Shown: positions 35,800-44,459 of the stretch, piece after piece | How positions within the stretch are numbered: the stretch's first letter is position 1 | Layout: the number at the start of each line of letters is the position of its first letter | DNA from: Elusimicrobiaceae bacterium | GTDB lineage: Bacteria; Elusimicrobiota; Elusimicrobia; Elusimicrobiales; Elusimicrobiaceae | Direction of reading: 5' to 3' | Assembly: GCA_017475405.1 (NCBI GenBank) | Contig: JAFVFN010000018.1 | Span: forward strand, 1-64,000 | Length of the DNA: 64,000 nucleotides | Notes under the pieces: model-generated | Seen by the model: the letters and a program-made list of their open reading frames with translations, nothing else | The model's database searches: none | Told to the model about the DNA's origin: nothing | Made by a program: the position numbers and the translations under genes

Positions 35800-36594
35800 A
35801 TGAGCATTTTAGATGCCATTCTGTTAGGTCTTGTACAAGCATTAGGAGAATTTTTACCGATTTCCAGCTCGGCTCATTTAGTATTACTTCCCTATTTTCG
35901 CGGACAGGTGTACCAGGGACTAGCGTTTGATGTCATGCTACATGCGGCTACCCTGTTAGCGGTACTCATCTATTTTGCCAACGATTGGGTAGTGCTTATT
36001 AAAAACGGACTGACTCGCCCCAAATCTGCGGATGGACGCATGCTGTGGTATTTGGCCGCGGCCACCATCCCGGCCGGGCTGGCAGGCGTGTTGTTTAACG
36101 ACTGGGCAGAAAATACCTTTCGTAATCCGCTCATGATTGCAGTCTGTTTGGTAGTATTTGCATGTTTATTATGGATTGCCGATAAACAAACCGGAGCCAA
36201 AAAGGGAGATCCCGATATTTTCACTGTACCGTTTATTACCGTATTTTTAGTAGGATGCGCACAGGCGCTGGCCATTATGCCGGGCGTATCACGCAGCGGA
36301 ATTACCATTACGACAGCTTTATTTTTAGGGATGTCACGACAGGCTTCGGCACGATTGTCGTTCTTACTTTCTACCCCGATTATTGCCGGAGCAGCTTTAT
36401 TGGAAGTAACCAAATTATCTGCTTCTGATTTTAATGCACCGCTATTTTGGGGATTTGTCAGTGCCTTTATTGGCGGTTTACTTGTCATCGGCGGCCTGAT
36501 GCGTTATATCAAAACGCACAGCTTTGACGTATTTGTGTATTACCGCTGGTTACTGGGTGCGGCCATTGTAGTATTTTATTGGTTACATGGTTAG
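35800..36594 (+). CDS. uppP: undecaprenyl-diphosphatase UppP/BacA
   Basis: 264 residues with about eight membrane segments. The two conserved blocks are EFLPISSSAHL at 17-27 and PGVSRSGITITTALFLG near 162-178. It removes a phosphate from undecaprenyl diphosphate to recycle the lipid carrier for peptidoglycan and O-glycan building, so it supports the polyprenyl-linked glycosyltransferases near the left end. GGAG lies 7 nt before ATG. Confidence 0.95.
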   Translation: MSILDAILLGLVQALGEFLPISSSAHLVLLPYFRGQVYQGLAFDVMLHAATLLAVLIYFANDWVVLIKNGLTRPKSADGRMLWYLAAATIPAGLAGVLFNDWAENTFRNPLMIAVCLVVFACLLWIADKQTGAKKGDPDIFTVPFITVFLVGCAQALAIMPGVSRSGITITTALFLGMSRQASARLSFLLSTPIIAGAALLEVTKLSASDFNAPLFWGFVSAFIGGLLVIGGLMRYIKTHSFDVFVYYRWLLGAAIVVFYWLHG

Positions 36595-36603
36595 GATATA
36601 TTA

Positions 36604-37074
36604 CTAATCAAATCGGTATTCCCAATAACTGCCTCCATTATCACCTTTCTGTTTCCCTGTAAGCGATTTACAGATTTGATGTATATAGGGCTCATCCTTA
36701 TACACCCGGCATTCTCGGCCAGGTCTGGTAACTCCATGTTGTAAGTAAATGTTGTAGCCCATCCCCAAATCGGAACGGTCTTGTGCAACCACAATACCAA
36801 CTCCTTCGTTAGAACTGGTATCTACGTATATTTCATAGCCATCATCAGGTACGCTAATATCTAATTGATAAAGATTGGAAGTATACGCCCCATTAGCTAA
36901 ATACAATACTTCTTCTGCTTTTGCAATTGCATCCGCAGATATCATCAGTTGTACATAGCGAGATTTAATAACTGCCTTACGATACTGCGGCACTGCCACC
37001 GCTGCCAAGATGCCTATAATGAGCACAACTACTAAAAGCTCTATAAGTGTAAATGCTTGTTTTTGTTGAACCAT
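36604..37074 (-). CDS. type IV pilin-like protein
   Basis: 156 residues. Leader MVQQKQA, then FTLIELLVVVLIIGILAAVA and a QYRKAVIKSRYVQLMISADA block, YLANGAYT. The body lacks the long insert of other pilins. Two cysteines (RECRVYK and IHQICKSL) may form the C-terminal loop. It stands back to back with another pilin at 37440, and converges on uppP with only 9 bp between stops. Confidence 0.92.
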   Translation of the reverse strand: MVQQKQAFTLIELLVVVLIIGILAAVAVPQYRKAVIKSRYVQLMISADAIAKAEEVLYLANGAYTSNLYQLDISVPDDGYEIYVDTSSNEGVGIVVAQDRSDLGMGYNIYLQHGVTRPGRECRVYKDEPYIHQICKSLTGKQKGDNGGSYWEYRFD

Positions 37075-37107
37075 AATTCTCTCCTTATATATTCTTCTTA
37101 TATAGAG

Positions 37108-37135
37108 AGAATATCAAAAAAAAAAAACGCGTCAA
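37108..37135 (-). promoter_or_regulatory. poly-T spacer promoter of the pilin at 36604-37074
   Basis: Minus strand: TTGACG at 37135-37130, a 16-nt spacer made of CG, T12 (37127-37116) and GA, then TATTCT at 37113-37108. The -35 end is only 14 bp from the opposing TATAAT at 37150-37155. Confidence 0.65.
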
Positions 37136-37161
37136 GCGAATTTTCTTGCTATAATAGTTAT

Positions 37162-37412
37162 GTAGTAGAAATTAAAATTTATTCTGTTTTTGGAACCGTT
37201 TAAGAAACGGAGAGCTTTGGATTTTCAAAGTACTATTGTGCTCCAAAAACAGCCGATTTAAGGCATAAGATAGTGGAACTTATAATCCCGTTATTTTGTG
37301 CCAAGTGTTTCCCGTATTCTGCTGTTGCAGAACCGGGGAGCCACGGCTGTTCAAGTTGGGTTCGCACAATAGGCCTGACGGGTAACAGCCGTTTTATTGG
37401 TTTCATAAACAG
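37162..37412 (+). promoter_or_regulatory. structured P1-P6 leader RNA, copy 3 (pilin)
   Basis: P1 pairs CTGTTTTTGG (37184-37193) with CCAAAAACAG (37243-37252); hairpins CCGTTT/AAACGG and CTTTG/CAAAG lie inside. CTATTGTGC (37233-37241) matches GCACAATAG (37364-37372). P6 arms are CGGCTGTT (37344-37351) and AACAGCCG (37384-37391). AACAG recurs at 37408-37412. The -10 is TATAAT at 37150-37155 with TG in front. Confidence 0.82.
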
Positions 37413-37439
37413 AGATTAACTATCCCAGGAGAAAAACTT

Positions 37440-38024
37440 ATGAAACCAATTACAAACAAAGTAGACTATCTCATCATTCAAAGAGGATTTACGCTAATCG
37501 AATTACTCGTTGTCGTGCTTATAATAGGGATTCTGACATCTGTGGCCGTACCTCAATATCAGAAAGCAGTGGAACGTTCCAAAGCTGCGGAGGCTATCAC
37601 ACTGCTCGCATCTATCGCACAAGCATATCAAGTATACTATCTGGCCAATGGAACTTTTGCTACTAAGTTTGCAGAATTGGACGTGGATATTCCGTTTAAA
37701 GGTAATACAAAAGCTGTTAATGTGCATAACAATACCGGTGACACCAAATCAAACGATGATTGGTCCTTTCAAATTGAAAAAAGTGATGAATATGTAACTC
37801 TTTTTGCTACCCGTATTGATGGGAAATATAAGGGGGCCGGGGTTATGGTCAGTTTTGAAAATCCAAATTTTGACGCCAACAAACAAGTAAAATGTTTTGA
37901 ACGTAAATCAGCCTCTTATATCATTTTTGATACTGGCTTACCCAAGGGGGCCTATTGCGAACGAGTTATGCAAGCTCGACAAGATAGTGAGAATCAGTAT
38001 TCTCGTAAGTACATATTGCCCTAA
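37440..38024 (+). CDS. type IV pilin-like protein
   Basis: 194 residues. A longer leader (MKPITNKVDYLIIQRG, about 16 residues) ends in Gly before FTLIELLVVVLIIGILTSVA, unlike the short QA-ending leaders of most copies. QYQKAVERSKAAEAITLLAS and YYLANGTFA follow. Only two cysteines are visible (VKCFER, AYCERV). AGGAGA at 37427-37432 sets the start. Confidence 0.92.
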   Translation: MKPITNKVDYLIIQRGFTLIELLVVVLIIGILTSVAVPQYQKAVERSKAAEAITLLASIAQAYQVYYLANGTFATKFAELDVDIPFKGNTKAVNVHNNTGDTKSNDDWSFQIEKSDEYVTLFATRIDGKYKGAGVMVSFENPNFDANKQVKCFERKSASYIIFDTGLPKGAYCERVMQARQDSENQYSRKYILP

Positions 38025-38047
38025 GTAAAAGCCAGCTTAATGGACAG

Positions 38048-38686
38048 TCATAATACAAGCAATTCTTGAGGATGGTTAATTAAATATGTCGGTTTATAAG
38101 CAGCCAATACTTCCCAGGAACGGAACCCCCACGTCACCCCGCAGGCTTTGACACCTGCGTTGCGGGCTGTTTGCATATCCACATCGCTGTCTCCCACATA
38201 CAGACAATATGATTTGGGTTCTTGGGAAGCTTGTAAAATATCCTCGACAATTTGCGGATCCGGTTTTACGGGGATATTTTCCCGCTGTCCCAATACCGCT
38301 GCAAATTGAATGTTCGAGAAAAAATGTTCCACTAAACGCTCCGTGGCACTTTGATATTTATTTGAAGCAACCGCTAGTTTAATCTTACGCGTTTGAAGTT
38401 CCGTGAGTACATCCGCTATTCCCGAGTACGGACGTGTTTGGTCCCATAAATGCGCGTCATAATAACTAAAAAATACTTCGCGCATACGGGTTAAATTTTC
38501 GGCTGTGCAATCTGCCAGGGGTAATGCTCTTTCCAAGAGCTTGGTTACACCGTTTCCCACAAACTGACGACATTCCTCCACACTGCGAGCCGGGAACCCG
38601 CATGCCACCAAAGCGTGATTGGCTGCGGCAGCCAAGTCGTCAATCGTATTTAACAGGGTTCCGTCTAAATCAAAAATAACCAACAT
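38048..38686 (-). CDS. gph: HAD phosphoglycolate phosphatase-like
   Basis: 212 residues. HAD motif I is FDLDGTLLNTIDD at 4-16, motif II VASNKYQS, and motif III/IV GDSDVDMQTARNAG. The cap domain is of the small helical type used by Gph. It hydrolyses phosphoglycolate or a similar small phosphate ester; the exact substrate is not provable here. It is the last gene of the nnrD-hydrolase run. Confidence 0.82.
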   Translation of the reverse strand: MLVIFDLDGTLLNTIDDLAAAANHALVACGFPARSVEECRQFVGNGVTKLLERALPLADCTAENLTRMREVFFSYYDAHLWDQTRPYSGIADVLTELQTRKIKLAVASNKYQSATERLVEHFFSNIQFAAVLGQRENIPVKPDPQIVEDILQASQEPKSYCLYVGDSDVDMQTARNAGVKACGVTWGFRSWEVLAAYKPTYLINHPQELLVL

Positions 38687-38700
38687 AAAATATCTAATTA

Positions 38701-39597
38701 TTACAGATAATTTCGGAAAAAATCTGCCAATTTCTGCTTATAGGCAAACCCGCCTTCTTCACCGCACTTATCGTGTTTGGCATTGGGAACTAGCCACAAG
38801 CTTTTCGGCTCACCAGCCCGGCGGTATAATCGTCGTGCGTGCGCGGCCGGCACTAAATTGTCATACCTGCCGTGGATGATAAACAACGGTCTTGGTGCAA
38901 TTTTAGATACCATATACTTGGGGCTGTAGCGCTCTGGGTTGGCACCCAACTGCTCACGGATATAGTGCAAAATAATCGGCAACAACGGAAAATACGGGAT
39001 ATGGTAATGGATCCACGCCCACCGGGATACCACGCGTCTAAACGAATAATACGGTGCCTCAGCAGCCACGCAGGCAATCTCCGGGTTGCGGGCGGCTTCA
39101 CCAATGGCTACCATCCCGCCGAGCGATAATCCGTATAATCCTATTCGTCGGCATTGACCCGGATAATTATTTTTTAAAAACTCAATAGCACCGCGCACAT
39201 CTTTGAGCTCCAAATACCCGATGGAACTTGTGTCTCCACCGCTCTCACCTAGCGCCCGAAAATCAAAATAAAACAGGTTATATCCCATGTCCCGTAAAAA
39301 ACAGGTATGCGCCAAAATGGAAGATCGGTTCATCCCCCACCCGTGCATACAAATAATCGTTTTATCCGAATTTTCCGCAGGAACCCACCAACCTTTCAAG
39401 GTTACGTGATCGGCCGTTTGGAACGTTACGTTATCATACGATAATCCAAACTGGTCCGGCCAAGCAAACAAAGCTTTGCGTTTGGCTTTGGGGTGTAATA
39501 CTTTCTTAGCGGCCCGTTTGCAAAACAATACCACTACCAATGCCGCTAATGCAACCCCCAAAATGATTCCGATTAAAATATGTAAAATGGCAATCAT
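38701..39597 (-). CDS. alpha/beta hydrolase, membrane-anchored
   Basis: 298 residues. An N-terminal membrane helix (about 4-26) precedes an alpha/beta hydrolase fold. The nucleophile elbow is GLYGLSLGG, with Ser near 154; HGWGMNRSS forms the oxyanion part, and the Asp and His come from GRYDNLVPA and KHDKCGEEG. Likely a serine esterase or peptidase facing the periplasm. Its start overlaps the upstream nnrD gene by 4 bp. Confidence 0.8.
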   Translation of the reverse strand: MIAILHILIGIILGVALAALVVVLFCKRAAKKVLHPKAKRKALFAWPDQFGLSYDNVTFQTADHVTLKGWWVPAENSDKTIICMHGWGMNRSSILAHTCFLRDMGYNLFYFDFRALGESGGDTSSIGYLELKDVRGAIEFLKNNYPGQCRRIGLYGLSLGGMVAIGEAARNPEIACVAAEAPYYSFRRVVSRWAWIHYHIPYFPLLPIILHYIREQLGANPERYSPKYMVSKIAPRPLFIIHGRYDNLVPAAHARRLYRRAGEPKSLWLVPNAKHDKCGEEGGFAYKQKLADFFRNYL

Positions 39598-40496
39598 GCG
39601 CTCTCCTGTATTTTAATAAATGACTGAGCAATGGCGGCCAAGGTATCACCGGCCAGTACACTGTAATTGCTTTTGGTCTGAGCGGCCAACTCTCCTGCCA
39701 GCCCGTGCAGGTATACCCCGCATACAGCAGCCTTTAAGGCCGTACTCAGGGAAAACCCTTCCGCTGTCCCCAACTGTGCCCACAAGCCGGCAATCAGTCC
39801 CGCCAATACGTCTCCCGATCCGCCTTTAGCTAGAGCACAACCGCCTGTCGTGTTCTCAAAGAGTTGCGAGCCCCCGCGCACCAACGTAGCTGCCCCTTTT
39901 AGCAGACATACACCGCCGGTTAACTGGGCCAGTTTTTCTACTTGATTGTGGCGTTCTGCCGCACTAGCAGCAACGGAAGAATTTAACAGGCGTGCCATTT
40001 CGCCAGCATGCGGTGTAAAAATCGCCGGTCGTTCCGACGGCCAACTGCGATGCCAGGCCGTTTGGCGTGCCAAAGTGTTTAACGCATCTGCGTCTACCAG
40101 TAACGGGAGTGCATTGTTTTGCAACAATAAGGGCAGTAGCGGACTTTGCCCCATTCCGGGCCCGACTACCAATAAAGAGGGTTTATAATTCGCACAAATC
40201 TCCGGGAACAGTTCCCAGGCACTTGCGTCAATTTCGCCCTGTTCGTTTTCGGGCATCGGTAACGTAATCGCTTCGGGAAGAACTGCGGCAAATGCAGGCT
40301 GCATGCTTTTAGGCAGTGCCCAATATACCAGTCCCGCTCCGGCTGTTAACGCACTTTTTGCACACAAAAAACCGGCACCGCACATTGTGCGAGAACCGGC
40401 CACCACAAGCACGCGCCCGAAATCTCCCTTATGCGCAGTTTGCGCACGCCGGGGGATCCATCGTCGGACCTGCGTCGTCGTAATGAGTGTACTCAT
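39594..40496 (-). CDS. nnrD: ADP/ATP-dependent NAD(P)H-hydrate dehydratase
   Basis: 300 residues, the YjeF C-terminal (ribokinase-like) domain. GDFGRVLVVAGS near the start, FTPHAGEMARLL, CLLKGAAT and GGSGDVLAGLIAGL are diagnostic. It repairs hydrated NADH and NADPH. The YjeF N-terminal epimerase domain common in bacterial fusions is absent here. Confidence 0.88.
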   Translation of the reverse strand: MSTLITTTQVRRWIPRRAQTAHKGDFGRVLVVAGSRTMCGAGFLCAKSALTAGAGLVYWALPKSMQPAFAAVLPEAITLPMPENEQGEIDASAWELFPEICANYKPSLLVVGPGMGQSPLLPLLLQNNALPLLVDADALNTLARQTAWHRSWPSERPAIFTPHAGEMARLLNSSVAASAAERHNQVEKLAQLTGGVCLLKGAATLVRGGSQLFENTTGGCALAKGGSGDVLAGLIAGLWAQLGTAEGFSLSTALKAAVCGVYLHGLAGELAAQTKSNYSVLAGDTLAAIAQSFIKIQESA

Positions 40497-40512
40497 ACGT
40501 CCCTCTATAAAA

Positions 40513-42354
40513 TTATTCTACCGTCACACTCTTTGCCAAATTGCGCGGTTGGTCAATATCACAACCTAACCGTTTGGCAATCCAATACGCTAAAAATTGC
40601 AAAGGTACTACATTTAAAATCGGCTGTAACAATGGGACAGTCTGCGGAACCGTAAACACTTTATCGGATACGTCTTTGGCCTGTTTTTCTCCGCCTTTGG
40701 TCGTAATGGCTACTACATACGCTCCGCGTGCCCGACATTCCTGACAAGCTGAGAGCATCTTTTCAAACAGCTCATCATGCGGCATCAGCATAAACACCGG
40801 AGTTCCCTTGTCAATAATGGAAATCGGTCCGTGTTTGATTTCGCCGGCGGCAAACCCTTCGGCACTTCGGTAAGACACTTCTTTTAATTTGAGTGCCCCC
40901 TCCAGTGCAATCGGGAAATTCACATTACGTCCCAGGAAAATAAACCGGTCCGCTTTATAAATTTTACGTGTCAAATGGCGCACATCATATTCCATTTTAA
41001 CTGCCTGCGCCATATCCTTGGGAAGCCGGGAAAGTTCTTTGGCATATTTGTTAAAATCCGCTTCACCGGTATGTCCGTTGGCTTTACCCAAACAGACAGC
41101 CAGAGCAAAAAGCGATGTAATTTGACTGGTAAACGCTTTGGTGGAGGCTACGCTGATTTCCGGTCCGCAATGTGTAAAGAAAGTACCGTCACATACGCGG
41201 GTCAACGTAGATCCCAAAACATTGCAAATAGCCAACGTACCGAATCCTAACTTTTTAGCCTTTTTAATGGCACCAATGGTATCGGCCGTTTCACCGGACT
41301 GGCTGATGGCAATAGCCAGGGTATTTTCAAAAGGCGGGATGGTGCGGTATTTGTATTCGCTAGCCAAATCCACACTGGTCGGGATCCCTGCAAGCTGCTC
41401 CAAATAGTATTTACCTACCAGTCCGGCATGGTATGCCGTTCCGCAAGCAATGATATGGATATTGCGCAGTTTACGAAGCGCTTTATCATCTGCTCCTAAG
41501 AGTTTGGCAAAATCGGTACGCGCGGTACGCAAGGTATCTTCCAGTGCTTGCGGCTGGTCGTAGATTTCTTTAATCATGAAGTGGGCGTATCCGCCTTTTT
41601 CAGCAGTCTTTTGATCCCACGAAATTTTCGTAGCTTTGACTTTCTTTTCCTGTCCACTGGCATCCAATAAAGTGACACCTTCCCGGCGAAGTATGACCAT
41701 TTCACCGTCTTCCAAAAATAAAGCTTTGTTGGTATGCTGTAAAAAAGCGGGCACATCAGATGCCAAAAAGTTTTCGTGTTTTCCCAGTCCCACCACAAGC
41801 GGGCTTTGGGTTTTCACTCCGATTAACATGCCCGGTGTATGCGCCCACATGACCCCAATGGCAAACGCACCAGCAATCTCTGCATTGGTTTTTTGTACGG
41901 CTTTGATGAGTTTTTCTTCCTCATTAGCAGCGCGGGTATGTTTGAGATTCTCTTCAATTAAATGCGCAATGACCTCAGTATCAGTTTCACTTTTAAAAAC
42001 GTGTCCTAATTTTTTGAGTTTATCACGCAGTGTTAAATAGTTTTCAATAATGCCGTTGTGGACCACTACGACTTCACCGGAACAATCCGTATGCGGGTGC
42101 GAATTTTCCTCACTGGGACGTCCGTGCGTCGCCCAACGCGTATGTCCGATACCCGTTGTCCCCTGAGGGTTGGCCAACAGTGCTGCTTTTTCCAGTTCGG
42201 CTACTTTACCTACCGCACGTACAGTTACGATTTTCGTATCCTGTAAAATGGAAATCCCCGCAGAATCATATCCGCGGTATTCCAATTTTTTAAGTCCGTC
42301 TATGATATAAGGAACACTGTTATTTTTACCTACATAACCGATGATACCGCACAT
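40513..42354 (-). CDS. glmS: glutamine-fructose-6-phosphate aminotransferase
   Basis: 613 residues. Cys2 is the N-terminal nucleophile in MCGIIGYVG. The class II glutaminase domain covers about 2-230 (GHTRWATHG, HNGIIENY) and two SIS domains follow from about 285 (CGTAYHAG, SQSGETADT, EVSYRSAEGF), ending in KSVTVE. It makes glucosamine-6-phosphate, the first step to UDP-GlcNAc. It shares the cluster with glmM, so two of the pathway steps are encoded together. Confidence 0.97.
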   Translation of the reverse strand: MCGIIGYVGKNNSVPYIIDGLKKLEYRGYDSAGISILQDTKIVTVRAVGKVAELEKAALLANPQGTTGIGHTRWATHGRPSEENSHPHTDCSGEVVVVHNGIIENYLTLRDKLKKLGHVFKSETDTEVIAHLIEENLKHTRAANEEEKLIKAVQKTNAEIAGAFAIGVMWAHTPGMLIGVKTQSPLVVGLGKHENFLASDVPAFLQHTNKALFLEDGEMVILRREGVTLLDASGQEKKVKATKISWDQKTAEKGGYAHFMIKEIYDQPQALEDTLRTARTDFAKLLGADDKALRKLRNIHIIACGTAYHAGLVGKYYLEQLAGIPTSVDLASEYKYRTIPPFENTLAIAISQSGETADTIGAIKKAKKLGFGTLAICNVLGSTLTRVCDGTFFTHCGPEISVASTKAFTSQITSLFALAVCLGKANGHTGEADFNKYAKELSRLPKDMAQAVKMEYDVRHLTRKIYKADRFIFLGRNVNFPIALEGALKLKEVSYRSAEGFAAGEIKHGPISIIDKGTPVFMLMPHDELFEKMLSACQECRARGAYVVAITTKGGEKQAKDVSDKVFTVPQTVPLLQPILNVVPLQFLAYWIAKRLGCDIDQPRNLAKSVTVE

Positions 42355-42363
42355 ATCTGACTC

Positions 42364-43080
42364 CTAGAGTAAATTCTTCATCTCTTCCACGGCAGATGGT
42401 AACCCTGTAAATAAGGCCCGTGTAATAATGGCAAATCCGATATTCATACAACTAATACCGCCGATATCCGCGACAGCCAGCACATTATGATAATCCAACC
42501 CGTGTCCGGCGTGTACTTCCAGTCCCAACTCTTGCGCAAGTAGCGCCGAAAGTGCCAACTCCTGTACCAGTTTTTGGGATTGTTTTTGGGTTTTGGCTTC
42601 ACTGTAAGCAGCCGTACATAATTCCACGATATCGGCACCCAGTTTAGCGGCCATACGCAAATCGGTGGCAACCGGGTTTACAAACAGGCTGACTAAAATA
42701 TGTTTTTTGTGCAATTTCTCAATCATTGCAGATAATCGTTTTTGCACGGCCAGTGTAAAATTCAGTCCGCCCGTTGTGGTCACTTCCCCGGGCAGTTCCG
42801 GCACAATGCACACCGAATACGGTTTGCATTTCAAGGCAGCTGCCTGCCCGAAATCACTGCAGGAACATTCCAAATGGATTTGTTTGGGGAACAACTTACA
42901 TAAATTCGCTACATCTGTTTGGTTGATATGGCGCTGATCCTTACGTAAATGCACCACCACATAATCCGCCCCGGCCGCCAGTGCAATGGCGCCGGCATCC
43001 AACGGATCCGGATACGCTGCCCGGCGCGCCTGGCGCAGGGTAGCCACATGATCAATATTTACACCTAATTTTAAAGTCAT
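42364..43080 (-). CDS. pdxJ: pyridoxine 5'-phosphate synthase
   Basis: 238 residues of the PdxJ TIM barrel: LGVNIDHVATLRQARR at the N-terminus, VHLRKDQRHI, and GHGLDYHNV. It joins 1-deoxyxylulose-5-phosphate with 3-amino-2-oxopropyl phosphate in vitamin B6 synthesis. It overlaps glmM by 4 bp and lies 9 bp before glmS. Confidence 0.96.
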   Translation of the reverse strand: MTLKLGVNIDHVATLRQARRAAYPDPLDAGAIALAAGADYVVVHLRKDQRHINQTDVANLCKLFPKQIHLECSCSDFGQAAALKCKPYSVCIVPELPGEVTTTGGLNFTLAVQKRLSAMIEKLHKKHILVSLFVNPVATDLRMAAKLGADIVELCTAAYSEAKTQKQSQKLVQELALSALLAQELGLEVHAGHGLDYHNVLAVADIGGISCMNIGFAIITRALFTGLPSAVEEMKNLL

Positions 43081-44429
43081 TTAAGTACCTCCGTTTTTTG
43101 TTGGTACAATTCTTCTACTTCTTTCAGTACACGGTTTACCATCGCCTCTTCCTGCCCTTCTACCAAAATACGCAGTTTCGGCTCCGTACCGCTGTAACGT
43201 ACCACCACCCGGCCTTTGCCGTGCATGGTTTCTTCAATCTTAGCTACACCGGGCAAAAACCCTTCCAAACTCTCTAACGGCGGCTTGGAAGAGACTGCCA
43301 CAGCTTTTAATTGACTCGGGTATTTTTGCCACTGGTCTAAAAACCAACTGACCGGTTTACCCGATTTTTTGACAAATTGTAAAAATTGTAGTGCCGATAA
43401 GATCCCGTCTCCGGTATTGGCAAATTGCCTGAAAATAATATGCCCAGACGTTTCTCCACCGATAGACAGATTTTCTTTTTCCAGGGCTTCGGACACATAT
43501 TTATCGCCTACCGTGGTTAATTCCACCGATACCCCGTGTTCTTTTAAGTAGTTAATACATCCCAAATTAGCCATCACAGTCAATACCGCTTTATTTTGGT
43601 GTAAGGTACCGGCCTGTTTCATACACAAAGCACTGGCCGCAATAATGTTATCACCGTCCAATTGACGTCCTTTTTCGTCTGATGCGATTACACGATCCGC
43701 ATCGCCGTCAAAACTAAATCCGATAAACGCCTGTTCCTGTACGGTTAAGCGCTGCATAAAACCGGTATGCAGGGCTCCGATATCTTTATTGATATTTGTA
43801 CCGTCTGGTTTGGCACCCGTCACGGTTACGTTCATACCCAGTCCTGTAAATACATTGACAGCCACTTTATAACTGGCCCCGTTAGCACAGTCCAGTACTA
43901 CTTTGGTGCCTTTTAATAAATCGGCATCTACCGTAGATATTAAAAATTGTTCGTATTCTGTGACCAGTGCCGTATCTTCCGTATAAGTACCTGTTGGAGC
44001 GGGAACGGAAGTAAGAGAGTCAATTTTGGTTTCAATGGTATTTTCCAATGCTTCGGGCAATTTGGTACCCTGATTGGTAAAAAATTTAATGCCGTTAAAT
44101 TCAGCCGGATTATGGCTGGCAGAAATCACTACTCCGCATAAACTGCCGGTCTTTTTGACCAGGTATGCCACAGACGGCGTTGGTGAAATACCGATACTGA
44201 TTACATTGACACCGCTGGCCCGGATGCCTTTTTCCAAAGCCGCTAAAATAGTCGGTCCGGAGACTCGGGAGTCCTGCGCAATAATAACCTGCGGTTTAAG
44301 ATGTTCGCCACGAGCATATTCTTTAAGTTCACATAATGCCACGTAACCCAGTTTAGTAATAAAATCATCTACGAGCGGGAATTGTCCTGCCACAGCCCGA
44401 ATCCCGTCAGTTCCAAAATATTTTCCCAT
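43077..44429 (-). CDS. glmM: phosphoglucosamine mutase
   Basis: 450 residues. The phosphoserine is Ser105 in SASHNPAEFNG, the Mg loop is DGDADR, the sugar-binding motif is GGETSGH, and the phosphate loop RYSGTEP ends the protein. It turns glucosamine-6-phosphate into glucosamine-1-phosphate. Confidence 0.96.
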   Translation of the reverse strand: MGKYFGTDGIRAVAGQFPLVDDFITKLGYVALCELKEYARGEHLKPQVIIAQDSRVSGPTILAALEKGIRASGVNVISIGISPTPSVAYLVKKTGSLCGVVISASHNPAEFNGIKFFTNQGTKLPEALENTIETKIDSLTSVPAPTGTYTEDTALVTEYEQFLISTVDADLLKGTKVVLDCANGASYKVAVNVFTGLGMNVTVTGAKPDGTNINKDIGALHTGFMQRLTVQEQAFIGFSFDGDADRVIASDEKGRQLDGDNIIAASALCMKQAGTLHQNKAVLTVMANLGCINYLKEHGVSVELTTVGDKYVSEALEKENLSIGGETSGHIIFRQFANTGDGILSALQFLQFVKKSGKPVSWFLDQWQKYPSQLKAVAVSSKPPLESLEGFLPGVAKIEETMHGKGRVVVRYSGTEPKLRILVEGQEEAMVNRVLKEVEELYQQKTEVLK

Positions 44430-44459
44430 AGTTACTTCCTTCTATGTATACGCGTAAGA

